Positions 23,239 through 35,672 are shown, counted from the first letter of the stretch. The stretch is DNA of 64,000 bases from Stromatinia cepivora (GCA_014898415.1 RCTD01000016.1:558001-622000); one strand, 5' to 3'. The notes: a model not told the origin generated them from the letters alone. A program made the numbers and translations.

Positions 23239-24318
23239 TTTGGAGGTTATTTGAAGAGATGGGTGAAGATGAAGCTGCTCACTTTGAAGAGTGCTGCAGG
23301 AGATGAAGATAGAGAAGAGCGCAAAACCAGAGGAGAGGAAAAGCTGCGTTAGATACTTATTTCCAATGATGCGAGCATATCTTAAAATGATAGCACACGG
23401 CGGCATAGCATCCTAGCTATCATATTAAAACAAGATATCCTTACGAATTTCTTCACATGCGCGCTGCAATTTCCAAAAAGGCAGCTAAAGAAAAGATACT
23501 TTCAATCAGAGTTTCCTTCTGAATAAATCTCCTGTCATAGTTATTGTGATAAGATCGATGGATACAACTAGAATATATTGAGTTTACACTCGGAAATTAG
23601 GGGTAGTCTCGAAGGTTTTACGGAAATTTTATAGATTAAGAAAGTCTGGGAATAAGTTCGTGTTTGTTGATTATGATTGAATTGTTAATTTTTTAGAGGG
23701 GAAGGGGTATTGTATAATTTGCATTAGGCTTGATATGGCAGTTACTATTATAGATTGACAGTTACATACCTAGCCTTAGGAATTGTAACTTGATAATGAG
23801 ACAAGCTTCTTTATATCTAATCAGAATCTTTCAGCGAAGAAACACACACCTGGTAATAGCCTTAGCTATCCATCATTTGCTAATATATAGCTTGTCAATA
23901 GATGAATACCCCGGGAATCAAGACGAGCATTTCCAATCTCATTAGCACTGAGAAGTGGGAGGGATCGTGCTGTCTTCATCTCATATAACTCGGATTCTAA
24001 TGAAACTAATTCGACCTAGTTGGCGAAGCCAAAAAGTGTATGTGATTGGAAGAATGAGCAAAGTGGATAGTTTTTGTTATCAATTTTTGGACTGGAAGGG
24101 AGAAAACTAGAGTTGAATATGGTTAATGAGATTAGACGACAGGGGGAGAAAGCTTGAAAATGGGACAGTTAAAGCAATAAGAACAATTACCCCTTATCGT
24201 TCGGGAGTTTTATAACTTTCTCTGTGGCACACTGGCACTGTGGCTTTTACAGGGGTGCCACATCTACCAAGCCTTTGGTGGAGATTTTTGCCAAGGCGCC
24301 CGTTGTAGATGCACTAGC

Positions 24319-24347
24319 CATCTTACTTGCATGATGCAAGCAAGATG
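24319..24347. repeat. 29-bp imperfect palindrome
   Basis: CATCTTACTTGCAT and its inverted near-copy (ATGCAAGCAAGATG) abut with almost no loop, with one mismatch. It ends 16 bp before the tandem array at 24364. Confidence 0.6.
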
Positions 24348-24363
24348 AGATGATTACCTAGTA

Positions 24364-24500
24364 GATTGCCCTTGATTGCCCTTGATTGCCCTTGATTGCC
24401 CTTGATTGCCCTTGATTGCCCTTGATTGCCCTTGATTGCCCTTGATTGCCCTTGATTGCCCTTGATTGCCCTTGATTGCCCTTGATTGCCCTTGAATGCC
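24364..24500. repeat. 10-bp minisatellite (CTTGATTGCC)n
   Basis: Twelve perfect head-to-tail copies of CTTGATTGCC at 24371-24490, a 7-base partial copy before and one degenerate copy (CTTGAATGCC) after. The perfect identity implies recent expansion. Non-coding, so a spacerless array and not a CRISPR. Confidence 0.95.
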
Positions 24501-25020
24501 GAGGAGTCTACTCTAGATCTGGCGTAATGTGTTTGTTATGCGTATGGTGGGTAGACGGACTATGTGACTGTTATATGGCGCTGATTTTGAACTGGTTAAT
24601 TTGTATCCTACACTGTATATGTCTGATAAATATCTAATATGTAATCGATCCATTAGATTTAAGGTGTAAACGGTACCGCTTCAGTCTGATTGGGGCAGGT
24701 GATTAGTTCAGAATTAGTGATTATCAGTATTTTATAGAACTACCTGCGATTCTCTTCTAAGCGATTACCTGCTTAGATGCCGTTGAGATTGTATATTAAT
24801 TCATGGTCACCAAGTCACTTACATTTATCAAGGAGAAGCTTACTATATATTTTCAAAGAAAATTGTTCAATTTGGGGATTTGAAATTGCAACGCGAAATG
24901 ACTATAACTCCTGCTAGCGACACAAGGTCGATCAATTTGGGCTCTGTTCTATTCTGTCATGCAATTTGGTTTTCACTCTCACCTACCTCTCACACCTGGG
25001 GACTTAGACACCGTGGTTTC

Positions 25021-25575
25021 TCAAGGGATGCCGGCGATGTTGATCTTGTACCACCCGTTCAACCTGCGATCGGTCCTCGAAGTGACGTGGATTTGCTCGA
25101 GAGCCTCATTCCCGACCTTACAGAAGAGCTTCCACTCCTTGAAATCAAGTCGGTAGAACTGACTTGCGTTTGTGAGCTGCGTGAAGTTATCATGCGGCAT
25201 GCGAAATATAACTTCGAGACGAGCGATGCGGGCGAATCGGTTGAAAACCGAGACGAGGTTGAAGAAGATGTTGCTGTGGTTGGACTTTGGGACATCGTAG
25301 CCGTACTCGGGAAGTGTCACCGAGACCATGCAGGTCTTGGTGTACACTGAGTAGAGTTTCACGATGTTGTGGAACTTGTGGATCTCGGTCGGAGTGGGGT
25401 ACCTCATTTCCGTGAGGTCGATGGAGAGTGCGAGTGTTTCGCCGCCGAACGAGATCCAGCGGTGGCCCGGTATCTGTCCTGGGGCGAGTGTCGCGGGTGT
25501 GGACGATGCGGATGTGGCGACGATAGAATCGTCCGACATCGCTTGAAGCCTGCGCATGCTTGGGGCGGCCGGCAT
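25021..25575 (-). CDS. Hypothetical protein, unknown function
   Basis: Single-exon frame of 184 aa, no family recognised. After a low-complexity start (TSASSTPATLAPGQIPG) the body is mixed alpha/beta in composition, with well-spread hydrophobics (HKFHNIVKLYSVYTKTCMVSVTLPEY is one such region, here about residues 65-90) and HNFTQL-like polar stretches. The codon third positions favour C/G, unlike the surrounding AT-rich DNA, which supports coding. No signal peptide or membrane span. The start is the ATG at 25575, where the frame opens; no intron is evident. It could be a lineage-specific or effector-like gene without a secretion signal. Confidence 0.6.
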   Translation of the reverse strand: MPAAPSMRRLQAMSDDSIVATSASSTPATLAPGQIPGHRWISFGGETLALSIDLTEMRYPTPTEIHKFHNIVKLYSVYTKTCMVSVTLPEYGYDVPKSNHSNIFFNLVSVFNRFARIARLEVIFRMPHDNFTQLTNASQFYRLDFKEWKLFCKVGNEALEQIHVTSRTDRRLNGWYKINIAGIP

Positions 25576-26654
25576 TTTGTTTGGTGAGTGGTTACGAGTG
25601 TGATCTGACTGACGATTCTGGTTGTGTTGATTGAAAGTTTTGCTTGCAAATCTTGTTTAAATTGTCTTTAGATGATGCTCGATGAGTTGATGAAGTGGGT
25701 GATAAGGTAAGAGATGAGCCCTTAAATAGCGGTTTAGGAGCTACTATTCCGACCCTGTCCCGACATCTGAACAGCAGGTAGCTCAAAAGGAAAACAATGT
25801 CACTGTCTGATTTCCTGTATTTGTCTTGCATTATGAACATGAACAATGCTGCGAACTGTCTGAGAGTAATGTGCAAATATTCACGTATTAAGCAGAACAA
25901 TTGTGTGGCCAGTACTGGTGGTTAAACCATTGGAACAGGCATTGGAGCAAGCAATGAAATGAGGATTTTGAACTAACAAAGAACAACTTTTCTTGATCAC
26001 CTTGAACAATGGCTTATTTTTAGCAAAGGCCATCCAGCTCCATTGTGAGGAGCGTTGACAAGTAGTTTATTTCCATGGACTGATATATGTATCAACGGGT
26101 CGGGGTTCTTTTTACAAGCCAGGACATCATGGACATGATAAGCAAGACATACATACTACTTACCTCTATTATAACATGCAAAATCGACACTGTATACATG
26201 TGGGAATTTATGAAGCCTAGGACTCCAAGTACCGATGTATCCTTTGACCTGTAACCTTTTTTAGTACAGAGTAACAGCGTGTGTACAGTATGTGAGCGAT
26301 CACGTTGGAGAGCTCTGAAAGGAACAATCTTTTCTACGCGACAAGAAGCTGAACAAGGATGCATCTTAATTATGTGCTTGAGTGAGAACAAAGGGGTTCG
26401 CTTTTCGTAACTTACAGCTAAGCCACTCACAATTGATTGTTCCTGTGCGCTAAATATTACAAGCGAGGTTGACTATTTAGTGGTTTTTCTGCTAATACAT
26501 ATACATGTGTGCAAAGTGAGATTGCCTGCATCGATGATTCCTCGCAAAAGAAATACCTTGCAAGTCTATATGCACGTACAAAGCCAACTGCATCGAGAAT
26601 GGATATTGAGATCGTAATACAAAATTGTGCGATTGATAGGCCTTGCCACTGTCC
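25576..26654. other. Intergenic
   Basis: Promoter of the hypothetical gene and 3' flank of taxilin. Several short open frames on both strands lack domains or splice logic. Nothing else is recognised. Confidence 0.55.
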
Positions 26655-28565
26655 TCAGTGTACGCCATTCGCACCAGTCATGCCATTCATGGCCGGGGGT
26701 GGAGGTGGTACAGGTCCAAAGGGTCTTGGAGGCTCCGGGTGAATATCCTCCTCCGTATCCTCGTCGTATTCTCCTTCACTTCCTTCGTCCTCGCCCTCTT
26801 CATACTCGTACTCGCTCTCTGTTCCTTCTAAATCACCTTCGGCATACTCTCCTTCCACGGTTCCCGCCATACCTTGGGCAAGACCTCGTCCTTGTCTCTG
26901 CATCTGATCAATGATATCCCTTAGCTTATCATTTTTCTTCTTTAGCGCCTCGATTTCATGGGTACTCTTGTTGCGTTCCTCGGCCATTGTGAGTATGTTC
27001 TTGTTGGTAACTTCATGCTTTCGAGTCAAAGCCATATTCTCCTTCTCGAGACGCTTTGTCTTTTTCGACATTTCTTCCATCTCCTTGCGAAACGTTAGAA
27101 ATAGATCATTGCTGTTGTTGAGCGTGTCTTCCACCTGACGGGCAATTAGCTCTAGGCATCTAATAACACCACGCGACCGATATCATATATAGAAAAGTAG
27201 GTCATACCTGCTTGAACTTTTCAACATAGATATTCAGCTGGTTTCGCAACTCAGTTTCGGTTTTGGAAAAGGTAAGGACCTGCTGATTCAGCTGTTTTGC
27301 CCGATTGACCTCCTGTTCGGCGGCTCTTCGTTCACGCTCAAACCTGGCAAGGTTGTACTGAACTTCGAGCTCTTTTGTACGTAGAAGAGAATGAAAATGA
27401 AGCTCCCGTAGTTCATACTGGTCAATTAAAGACTTAAACCTCGCTTTGAAACTGCAAGGGAAATAGTTAATAACGGGACTGCCGGGCGGCATGAGGGAAC
27501 TTACAGCTCGTCAATTTCAGGGTTGACAACCACAGTTTGGGGATGGTCCTTTTTATCTTGATAGTCCTGAAATTGCCATAGCATTTCGTCCCATTTTTGA
27601 TCCCACTCCTCCTTGGCCTTCTTTTCATTATCTTGTAGAGTCTTGTTTTCACCCTAACCCCGCTTAGCATCTGTAAAATCGCATGCACCCAATAAAATGC
27701 GCACCTTGAGTCTATTGTTTTCTTTCTGTAATTCTCTACAGAGTTTCTCCAACTTCTCTCGGAGGGTATTGGATTTGCTAAGATCGGTTCTCGCAACATC
27801 TTTCTCCTTCTGCAACACATCACCACGCTTCTTGTTCTTCTGGTTATCCCGCTCCAGTCGTTTCATGTCCGCGAGGTGTTCCGTGACCCTCCTTGAAAGG
27901 GTCTCGATTTTCTGAAGATCGTCCATTTTGGATGTGAGGTTATTCAGTTCTCGATTCGCTTTTTTTACTTCGCGTTCTTGATAGCATAATCTGTTAGCAA
28001 TTTTTTCCAGTAAAACTTCATTTTACATTGCCCCTCCATTTGCACCCGCGGGGGACTCCAGATGGAGCAAATCAATCTTGTGGTCTTTCCAAAATGGACA
28101 AATGATATCAAGTACTTTTTGATCTATCATAGAGCCAAAAAGGACAACACCCCTCCTTTCTAAAATTAATCACGCTCAAGAATTGAGTTCTGAAGCGAAG
28201 CGCTTACCCCTCTCCGTCGCCGCGACACATTTCGAGTAGGTAATGCGCGCCGCAGCAAAATATCTGGTGCAAGATACAAATCGGTGATTGGGAGGGAGTA
28301 TCTAGAATGGGCAAAACGAACCAATCTCTGCCTCTTGATCCTTCTCTCCAGCTGCATCTAGTTCCAGTTGCGAGATTTTGGCCGCGATCAGCTTCGAAGC
28401 TTCACTCGGATCAGTCGCCTTCTTCTGTTTTCCCTTCTTAACTCCAGCATCATTATGGTGATGATGTCCATTGGGATATTCGGCATGGGTATGGTTTGCA
28501 TTCATCGAGGTGGTTCTTGAATTCGCAGGGCCAGGTGCGTAAGTGGGATTGGCCGTAGTTGACAT
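26655..28565 (-). CDS. Taxilin family coiled-coil protein
   Basis: Exons 28565-28322, 27976-27705, 27653-27505, 27451-27208 and 27134-26655 join to 462 aa. Residues about 80-385 are nearly continuous coiled coil, with taxilin blocks such as KLEKLCRELQKENNRLK, FKARFKSLIDQYELRELHF and YVEKFKQVEDTLNNSNDLF. The N-terminus is His/Lys-rich, the C-terminus very acidic then Pro-rich (FGPVPPPPPAMNG). In animals taxilins bind syntaxins in vesicle traffic; the fungal role is not established. The first intron is 345 nt with a weak GTTCG donor, chosen because it restores EAEIEREVKKANREL in phase; a small extra exon in it cannot be excluded. It is divergent from the Cym1 gene with 338 bp between starts. 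Confidence 0.9.
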
Positions 28566-28903
28566 AGTTAATGGACAGTGTAAATATCTATTTGAAGTTT
28601 ATCAGCGACGATTGCTTTTGTCGCAATCTAATTTTAGGTGGTTTTATGTATTGATTTTGCCTCTCTACACCTTGACGTTCTTCTCAAAATAAGATATTAC
28701 GAAGTTGATTGTATAACAAGCTAGTGGCCGGACAATCGGGCTTTCAAAACATGAAATTTCACTGAAGCGAACAATCAAATCAAATCAACAACAACCACCT
28801 TTCTTTGCGCCTGACAAGATTAATTCACTATCATTCTCTTCCTTCCCTCCTCCTTCCTTACCTTTCATTTTTTGTGTCTTTGATGACATATTGATTTAAA
28901 AAT
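28566..28903. promoter_or_regulatory. Shared divergent promoter, taxilin / Cym1
   Basis: 338 bp between two divergent start codons. It contains C/T-rich tracts just before the Cym1 ATG (CTCTTCCTTCCCTCCTCC), typical of fungal transcription start regions. No specific operator recognised. Confidence 0.6.
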
Positions 28904-31900
28904 ATGTTACGACAAGCTGCAAAGAAGGGAGTTACGGAACTCGCCCAATATCCAAAACCGGGAGAAAAGCTTCATGGATTTACACTTTTAAGATCAAAGC
29001 ATGTTCAAGAACTTGAGTTGACAGCACTTCATTTGAAGCATGATAAAACTGGCGCAGATTATTTACATGTTGCCAGAGAAGATAAGAATAATGTCTTCTC
29101 TATTGGATTCAAAACAAACCCTCCAGATGATACTGGAGTTCCTCATATATTGGAACATACAACATTGTGTGGAAGCAAAAAGTAAATTGCCTTCCTTCAT
29201 CCATCTCACCCTGGAATGTGCTGAATAGTTTGTAGGTACCCCATTCGTGATCCCTTTTTTAAAATGCTACCCCGAACATTGTCAAATTTCATGAATGCAT
29301 TCACCGCGTCTTCTCACACATTTTATCCTTTCGCTACCACCAATGAACAAGATTTTAAAAATCTTATGTCTGTTTACCTCGATGCAACATTACATCCATT
29401 ATTAAAGCAAAGCGACTTCACACAAGAGGGATGGAGAATAGGGCCCGAGAACCCACGAGTGGCAATAGAGGGGGAGTCTGCGAAACCTGAAGACAGCAAA
29501 TTGGTGTTCAAAGGTGTTGTATACAATGAGATGAAGGGGCAGATGTCGGACGCTGGATATCTCTACTACATCAGGTTTCAAGATCATATTTTTCCTGCCA
29601 TCAACAATTCTGGAGGAGATCCACAAAAGATGACCGACTTGACATATGAGCAATTGAAAAACTTTCACGTCGAACATTACCATCCAAGTAATGCTAAAGT
29701 TTTTACTTACGGTGATATGCCTCTCGCGGATCATCTTGCAGAGGTCAATGCTCAATTTAATGCTTTTGAGCGTATCCAGGGAGATATGGAAATCCGGAGA
29801 CCTATCGATTTATCATCTGGTCCGCAGAGTATTACGGTTCCAGGGCCCTATGATCCATTGGTGGATGCAGATATGCAATTTAAGACCTCAACTTCATGGC
29901 TGGTAGGTGATACTTCGGATGTATTAGAGACTTTCTCACTTTCGATAATGTTTGCTCTGCTTATGGATGGATATGGATCTCCACTCTATAGACATTTGAT
30001 CGAAGCTGGTTTGGGAACTGAATGGAGCCCGAATAGTGGTTATGATCCTTCTGGAAAAGTCGGAATATTCTCCGCTGGACTAACGGGCGTTAAAGAAGCT
30101 GATGTACCGAAAGTCAAGGAAGCGATCCACAAAACTTTCCAAGAAGCACATAAGAATGGGTTTGAGAGATCCAAAATTGATGGTTACTTACATCAATTGG
30201 AGTTGAGCTTGAAGCATAAAACCGCCAAGTTTGGCATGTCGTTGATGCATAGAATTAAACCTAAATGGTTTGATGGTGTTGATCCTTTTGAAGCCTTAGC
30301 TTGGAACGACACCGTTGCCGCCTTTCAAAAGAAATTCGAGAAGGGTGGCTATTTGGAGGGTTTGTTGGAAAAGTACTTACTAAATGACAATACACTTACC
30401 TTCACAATGACTCCTTCGACAACTTATGGAGATGAGCTTGTAGCTGAAGAAGCCGCTCGTCTCGCAAAGAAGATTGCAGAAGTTACAGAGAAGGCTGGAG
30501 GTGAAGCCGAAGCTCGGGCCCAGTTGGAGAAGAGGGAATTGGAGCTTTTGGAAGAACAAGGAAAATCCAACACTCAAGATCTCAGTTGTCTTCCTACTGT
30601 TCATGTCAAGGATATCCCAAGACAAGACGAGAAAATAGAATTAAGAGATTCTAAGGTCGACAACGTGAACGTACAATGGCGAGAAGCACCAACCAACGGA
30701 CTTACATACTTCCGAGCCATCAACACTTTTGAAAATCTACCCGAGGAGTTGCGGGCGTATATTCCATTGTTCTCAGATTCCATAATGCGCCTTGGAACAA
30801 AAGACATGACTATGGAACAATTGGAAGACCTGATGAAGCTCAAGACTGGAGGAATCGGTGTTGGTTACCATGCTTCCTCGTCTCCCACAGATTTCAAGTC
30901 AGCATCTGAGGGCTTGAGCTTTTCCGGGACTGCTCTGGATCGCAACGTGCCTGACATGTTTGGATTATTGCGAAAGCTAGTTCTTGAAACCAATTTTGAT
31001 AGCCCTGATGCCGAACTTCGCATTCGCCAACTTTTGCAGGGTTCGGCAGATGGGGCAGTTAACAATATCGCTTCATCAGGGCACGTATATGCCAGAGGTT
31101 ATGCTGAAGCCGGCGTGACACAATATGGGCGATTGAAGGAACAAGTGGGAGGATTATTCCAGGTCAAGCTTACTACTTCACTTGCTTCAAGACCAGAGGC
31201 CGAAGGATTGGCGGATGTCATCGACAAGCTCAAGACAATTCAGCGACTCGCATTCTCTGGGTCTTCCACATTCCGGACTGCCCTCACGTGTGGTAGTGAA
31301 AGTGTCACGGACAATGAAGCCGCGCTTCAACAATTCTTATCCTCAATTCCAAGATCTGAATTGCCGTCTCGACACGTTCCTCTCCTAGATTTCACAAGAA
31401 ACACCAAAACGTTTTTCCCCTTGCCATATCAAGTATACTATGGGGGCCTTGCTCTCCCAACTGTCTCTTACACGTCTCCCGCTGGAGCCCCTCTTCAGAT
31501 CCTTTCCCAGCTTTTGACTCATAAGCATCTGCACCATGAGATTCGAGAAAAGGGTGGAGCTTATGGTGGAGGAGCTTACTCGCTGGGGCTCGACGGGATT
31601 TTTGGATTCTACTCTTATCGCGATCCAAATCCTCAAAATACGATGTCAATCATGCGCAACGCTGGTAAATGGGCAGTTCAAAAAGAATGGACGGAACGCG
31701 ACCTCGAAGAAGCCAAATTGTCTGTATTTCAAATTGTCGATGCGCCTCAGTCGGTCAGTCAAGAGGGCATGACAAGATTTGTATCCGGTGTTTCAGAAGA
31801 GATGGTTCAAGAGCGACGCGAGCGTTTGTTGGACGTGACCAAAGAGCAAGTTCAAAGTGTTGCCCAAAAATACCTCGTTGATGCATTAGAAAACGGCCAG

Positions 31901-32035
31901 GGCAATATGGTTTTCCTCGGAGAGCAAAAGCCTTGGGTCGATGGAACTTGGGAAACGAAGAATCTTGGGCTCGCGCAAGAACAACCTGAGGTTATAAACG
32001 AGGAAGATGTGAAGAACTCCGCTTTTGGATCATAG
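28904..32035 (+). CDS. cym1: Mitochondrial presequence protease (peptidasome, M16C)
   Basis: Zinc metalloprotease of the mitochondrial matrix that degrades cleaved presequences and other short peptides. Exons 28904-29181 and 29236-32035 give 1025 aa, the family size. The inverted zinc motif HILEH is at about residues 81-85 (H81, E84, H85), followed by [19 protein letters not shown]. The two-half M16C architecture is complete, with a charged linker near residues 430-480 and a C-terminal half containing [15 protein letters not shown]. The N-terminus MLRQAAKKG is short, basic and free of acids to residue 12, fitting a targeting signal. The single intron is 54 nt. Identification is secure. Confidence 0.96.
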
Positions 32036-34290
32036 AACATGCAGTTCTGTAACATACTGTTATTCCTCTCAGCTGCATATTTTGGGCGTTTGGGCTGTAC
32101 AATATTAATGATTAAATGGCATGTATGATAGGTAAAGATAAAAATCAGCGGTGTCTAGACAGGCATCGGTTAGCATATAATGAGCAATGACATATCACCT
32201 TTCGACGTCATGACTCCTCGAATATATCAACACATCAAGTCAAAATCTTCTTCCCTTGGTAGGCATATTTATTCTTTTCTGTAATTTTCAATTATCCCCT
32301 AGCGCTACGAACAGATTATCACGTCTGCAGTCCCATCTTAATGGCTGTCAGATCACAAGTCACGTCTTCCTCCGAGAAGACTAGCGCAATATCAACATTT
32401 AGTGTCCAACCAGACTTTCATGTCGCGAGTTAAAGCTTCATGGTTCCATCTTATTTCAGAGCTGTGGTCCCGGAGACATGGGATGGCGGACTAAAGATGT
32501 GAGCACATACTATAGAAAGCAAAGAGGGGAAATCCTGAGCTACGTGATAGATAGATCCTGGGTCTATGTGGTATTATATGAGGGATATTTGGATGTTGGT
32601 TGGTGGTCCACGAAGAGGTCAAAGAGTGGTTAAGTGAGCGGTAGAGGTAAAGGCATACAACAACCACACTAAAGCTTAACAAGCAGGTAAATCTTTGATA
32701 ACAGCAGTGTAACAACTTAGAATAAGCAGTGTATGATGTACCGATACCTAACACTGATCTGGTGCATCTCGGAAGTTTATAACCGTTCATATGGTACTGC
32801 GACTTTTGATAACCTATATGTGAAAGATTTAGGTACTTTTCAAATGCTTTTTTTCTAATATGCATGTTGAGCAGCCTAATTCCAAACATTGCTGACCGAC
32901 TTCAACTCCCCCTTTTTCTTATCTCCTTACTAGTTGTCTGGTCATTATCCCATCGTGGTTTTTGCCAGTCACCCACGGAAAAGAGGGGCATGAAACTTTT
33001 GTGGTTCATTGGTAATTGATATATGTACGTCAAATTTCAAAAATGTCTGAAGATAATGGTGTCGTATCAATTGGTTGGAAGTCGAAGAAATCAATGACTT
33101 ATTATATTAAGGTTGTAGAACTTCACATTTATCCTAAATCAGACAAATAGCTACCTGCCTAGCTACCTACCTCCCTAGAGAGTGGTAAGAATATAGATTA
33201 AATATAAATTAAATTCTGCATACGTTTCTTGAACCGTCTGAACTTCATTTTGCTTTGGGCATCTCCCTCCATCCTTTTATCTTTCCATCTTTCCATCTTT
33301 CCAGCTTTAAAATAATAAGTTGGGGTTTGCGGTTGGAAAAATTGGGGGAATTGGAGAATGAGGTATTTACAGGGAGTGGGTCGGCTAGAACTTTAGCGTA
33401 ATACAAATTTTAACAGCCAAAGGTCAAGTCAAGCTCACCGCGAAACCCTCGAACACCAACCCATCTGGTTACAAACCTCCACAAACTACTCACACATAAC
33501 TTTGGGTGTGGAATATAGTTGCCACCTACTGTGCTCGATCCTTCACATATACTGCCATCGTTTTCAAATAAACCCATCATACAATATAGTCTGTGTTTGG
33601 ACTATATTGACAAATTCTCTCTGGTGAGTGAGCTCTTTACCCCGCCGATGAAAAATCTGTTCTCTTGGAGAGCAATGCATTCTTCGTATCTGTCTTGTAA
33701 TCATCCGATGACTCGAGGATCAGAGCCTTTCCCTGAAGGTCCTTCGTATATTGTAGAAACGTGGAGGTGCGGGATTTCATGACACAGTAGCTAATACCTC
33801 AGTCGCAGATCTTCTAATATCGAAGAACTAAATTCCCTCTCGACTGCCTTTGGTCTAATCAAAGGCGAAATATCCAGTACGGCTCCAACGGCCGCAACAT
33901 TAGTTTCTGACCAAGATTACTCCGAACGTCCTAACCGGCACATCATCAACACCACACCACCTCCTTTTGCTGCAGTTTAATCAGCTTGAGCGTTTGTTTT
34001 ACGAGTTGTTTAACAACACCCCGTCTTCGTCCGAAACTCCTCAGCTGCCGCATAGGACGAGTTTAAAGGGCCTTCCTCTCGCAGAGGAAGAGTCGAGCCG
34101 ACCTCGCCAGATCAGCACAGGATCTGATCGTTATAGACCACCATAACATCCCCTTGGTTCTTTGAAGTACAAGTACGGTTGCACCCATTGACATTTCTTG
34201 GCTACATTTTGACATTTCCTTGACCATACTGACATTTACTAGTCAAAAACTCACAAATATATTAAACAATCCTTAGTTACACACGAGGAT
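32036..34290. other. Long intergenic region and probable 5' leader of ornithine decarboxylase
   Basis: About 2.25 kb with no supportable gene. The right part (about 33,400-34,290) is less AT-rich, includes C/T-rich tracts and several short ATG frames, and ends with three TGACATTT copies. Ornithine decarboxylase transcripts of filamentous fungi are known to have long leaders, so part of this is probably transcribed; that is inference. Confidence 0.55.
34189..34237 (+). promoter_or_regulatory. Triple TGACATTT repeat upstream of ornithine decarboxylase
   Basis: TGACATTT occurs at 34189-34196, 34210-34217 and 34230-34237, about two helical turns apart (20-21 bp), and ends 53 bp before the ODC start codon. 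The regular spacing is visible; any regulatory role is inference. Confidence 0.5.
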
Positions 34291-35672
34291 ATGTCACCTT
34301 CCGCCATTGTTACCCACGAAAACAATAACAGTCTTGATAGTATAGAATCATACTATCCTAAAGATGCTTATATTGATCTCAATGGCGTGAATACCCCCAA
34401 AAATATAATTGGAAATGCTTTGAAGCAAAAGGTGGAAAATATTGATAATGACGTCTGCGAAGCAGGTGACGAAGATGCGTTCTTCGTAGCTGATCTAGGC
34501 GAGGTTTACAGACAGCACATGAGATGGAAGAGAAACTTGCCTAGAGTTAAGCCCTTCTATGGTCAGTCTTTCACCTCTGCACACACATCGGATGGAGATT
34601 TGCTAACTTCAGAACAGCGGTCAAATGTAACCCAGACCCACAAGTCATTCGTCTCTTAGCAGAACTTGGCACAGGATTCGATTGTGCTTCCAAGGGCGAG
34701 ATAGAGCAAATCCTCAAGATGGGCATCGACCCTGCTCGTATCATTTATGCTCAACCATGCAAGACGAATTCCTACGTCCGTTATGCCGAGAAGCAAGGAG
34801 TCAAGCAGATGACATTCGACAACAGCGATGAGTTGCACAAGATCAAAAAACTATTCCCGGGAGCTGAGTTATTCCTTCGAATCTCTACCGATGACTCCTC
34901 GAGCTTGTGCCGATTGAGCTTGAAATTTGGAGCAGCCATGGATGCAACAAGCGATCTTCTTGCTCTAGCCAGAGAACTTGACCTCAATGTTGTCGGCGTC
35001 AGCTTCCACGTTGGTTCCGGTGCATCTGACCCACTTGCATTCAGAAAGGCGGTTCAAGATGCTCACACCGTCTTTGAGCAAGCTCGCACTTATGGCTACT
35101 ATATGCACACTCTTGACGTCGGTGGAGGGTTCTGCACTGAGACATTTGAAAAGATGGCGGCAGCTCTCAGTGATGCCCTTGAAGAATACATGCCCAAAAA
35201 TATTAAAATTATTGGAGAGCCTGGACGTTACTACGTTGCAAACGCATTTACACTTGCTTGCAATGTCATTGCACGTCGAACTGTTGAAGATCCTGTGTCA
35301 TTTGAAAAGAGCTATATGCTTTACTTGAATGATGGTCTCTATGGCAATTTCTCTAGCATCATGTTTGACCATCAAAACCCGATTGCTCAAGTCCTTCGTA
35401 CCGGGAAACGCTCTTATTTCGACACTCACGCAAGTTACGCAACCCTGGAAGGCACTGAATACTCTATTTGGGGCCCAACTTGCGACGGCATCGATCGTAT
35501 CTCGGCAAGCATTCGTTTTGATCACAATCTTGACGTTGGAGACTGGCTCTACTTTGAGAATATGGGTGCATACACCAAATGCTCGGCAACAAGATTCAAC
35601 GGCTTCACAGATAGCCATGATGTTATTTATGTTTCCAGCGAGCCTGGAGTCAATGCGTTGCTTGGAATGTGA
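34291..35672 (+). CDS. spe1: Ornithine decarboxylase
   Basis: PLP enzyme (fold type III) converting ornithine to putrescine, the first step of polyamine synthesis. Exons 34291-34561 and 34618-35672 join to 441 aa. The Schiff-base Lys is in YAVKCNPDP (about K93), created across the intron; the PLP phosphate region reads IGEPGRYYV; the glycine loop is LDVGGGF; the active-site Cys is in WGPTCDGID (about C379). The family in fungi is controlled by polyamine-induced antizyme and degradation, and often by the leader; the region upstream has features worth testing. The start at 34291 is the first ATG of the frame, with the usual acidic, poorly conserved N-terminal 50 residues. Identification is secure. 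Confidence 0.97.

Larger units (their letters stand above)
23239..25020. other. Long AT-rich intergenic region with minisatellite
   Basis: Promoter of the aspartic protease at the left. Further right are a 29-bp palindrome (24319-24347) and a 10-bp tandem array (24364-24500). No gene seen; the plus-strand frame at 24880-25350 is antisense overlap of the gene at 25021-25575. Confidence 0.6.

Noticed and set aside
24364..24500. CRISPR-like array
   Set aside because: Units are head-to-tail with no spacers, only 10 bp long, in a eukaryotic genome.
24880..25350. 156-codon plus-strand frame
   Set aside because: It is the antisense of the better supported minus-strand gene at 25021-25575, whose start and body look more coding.
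9552..25575. Secondary metabolite gene cluster
   Set aside because: A regulator and two oxidoreductases are present, but there is no polyketide synthase, NRPS, terpene cyclase or prenyltransferase backbone gene.
33519..33782. 87-codon frame upstream of ornithine decarboxylase as an upstream ORF
   Set aside because: It opens at TTG, not ATG, and shows no conserved peptide; shorter ATG frames in the leader remain possible but unproven.
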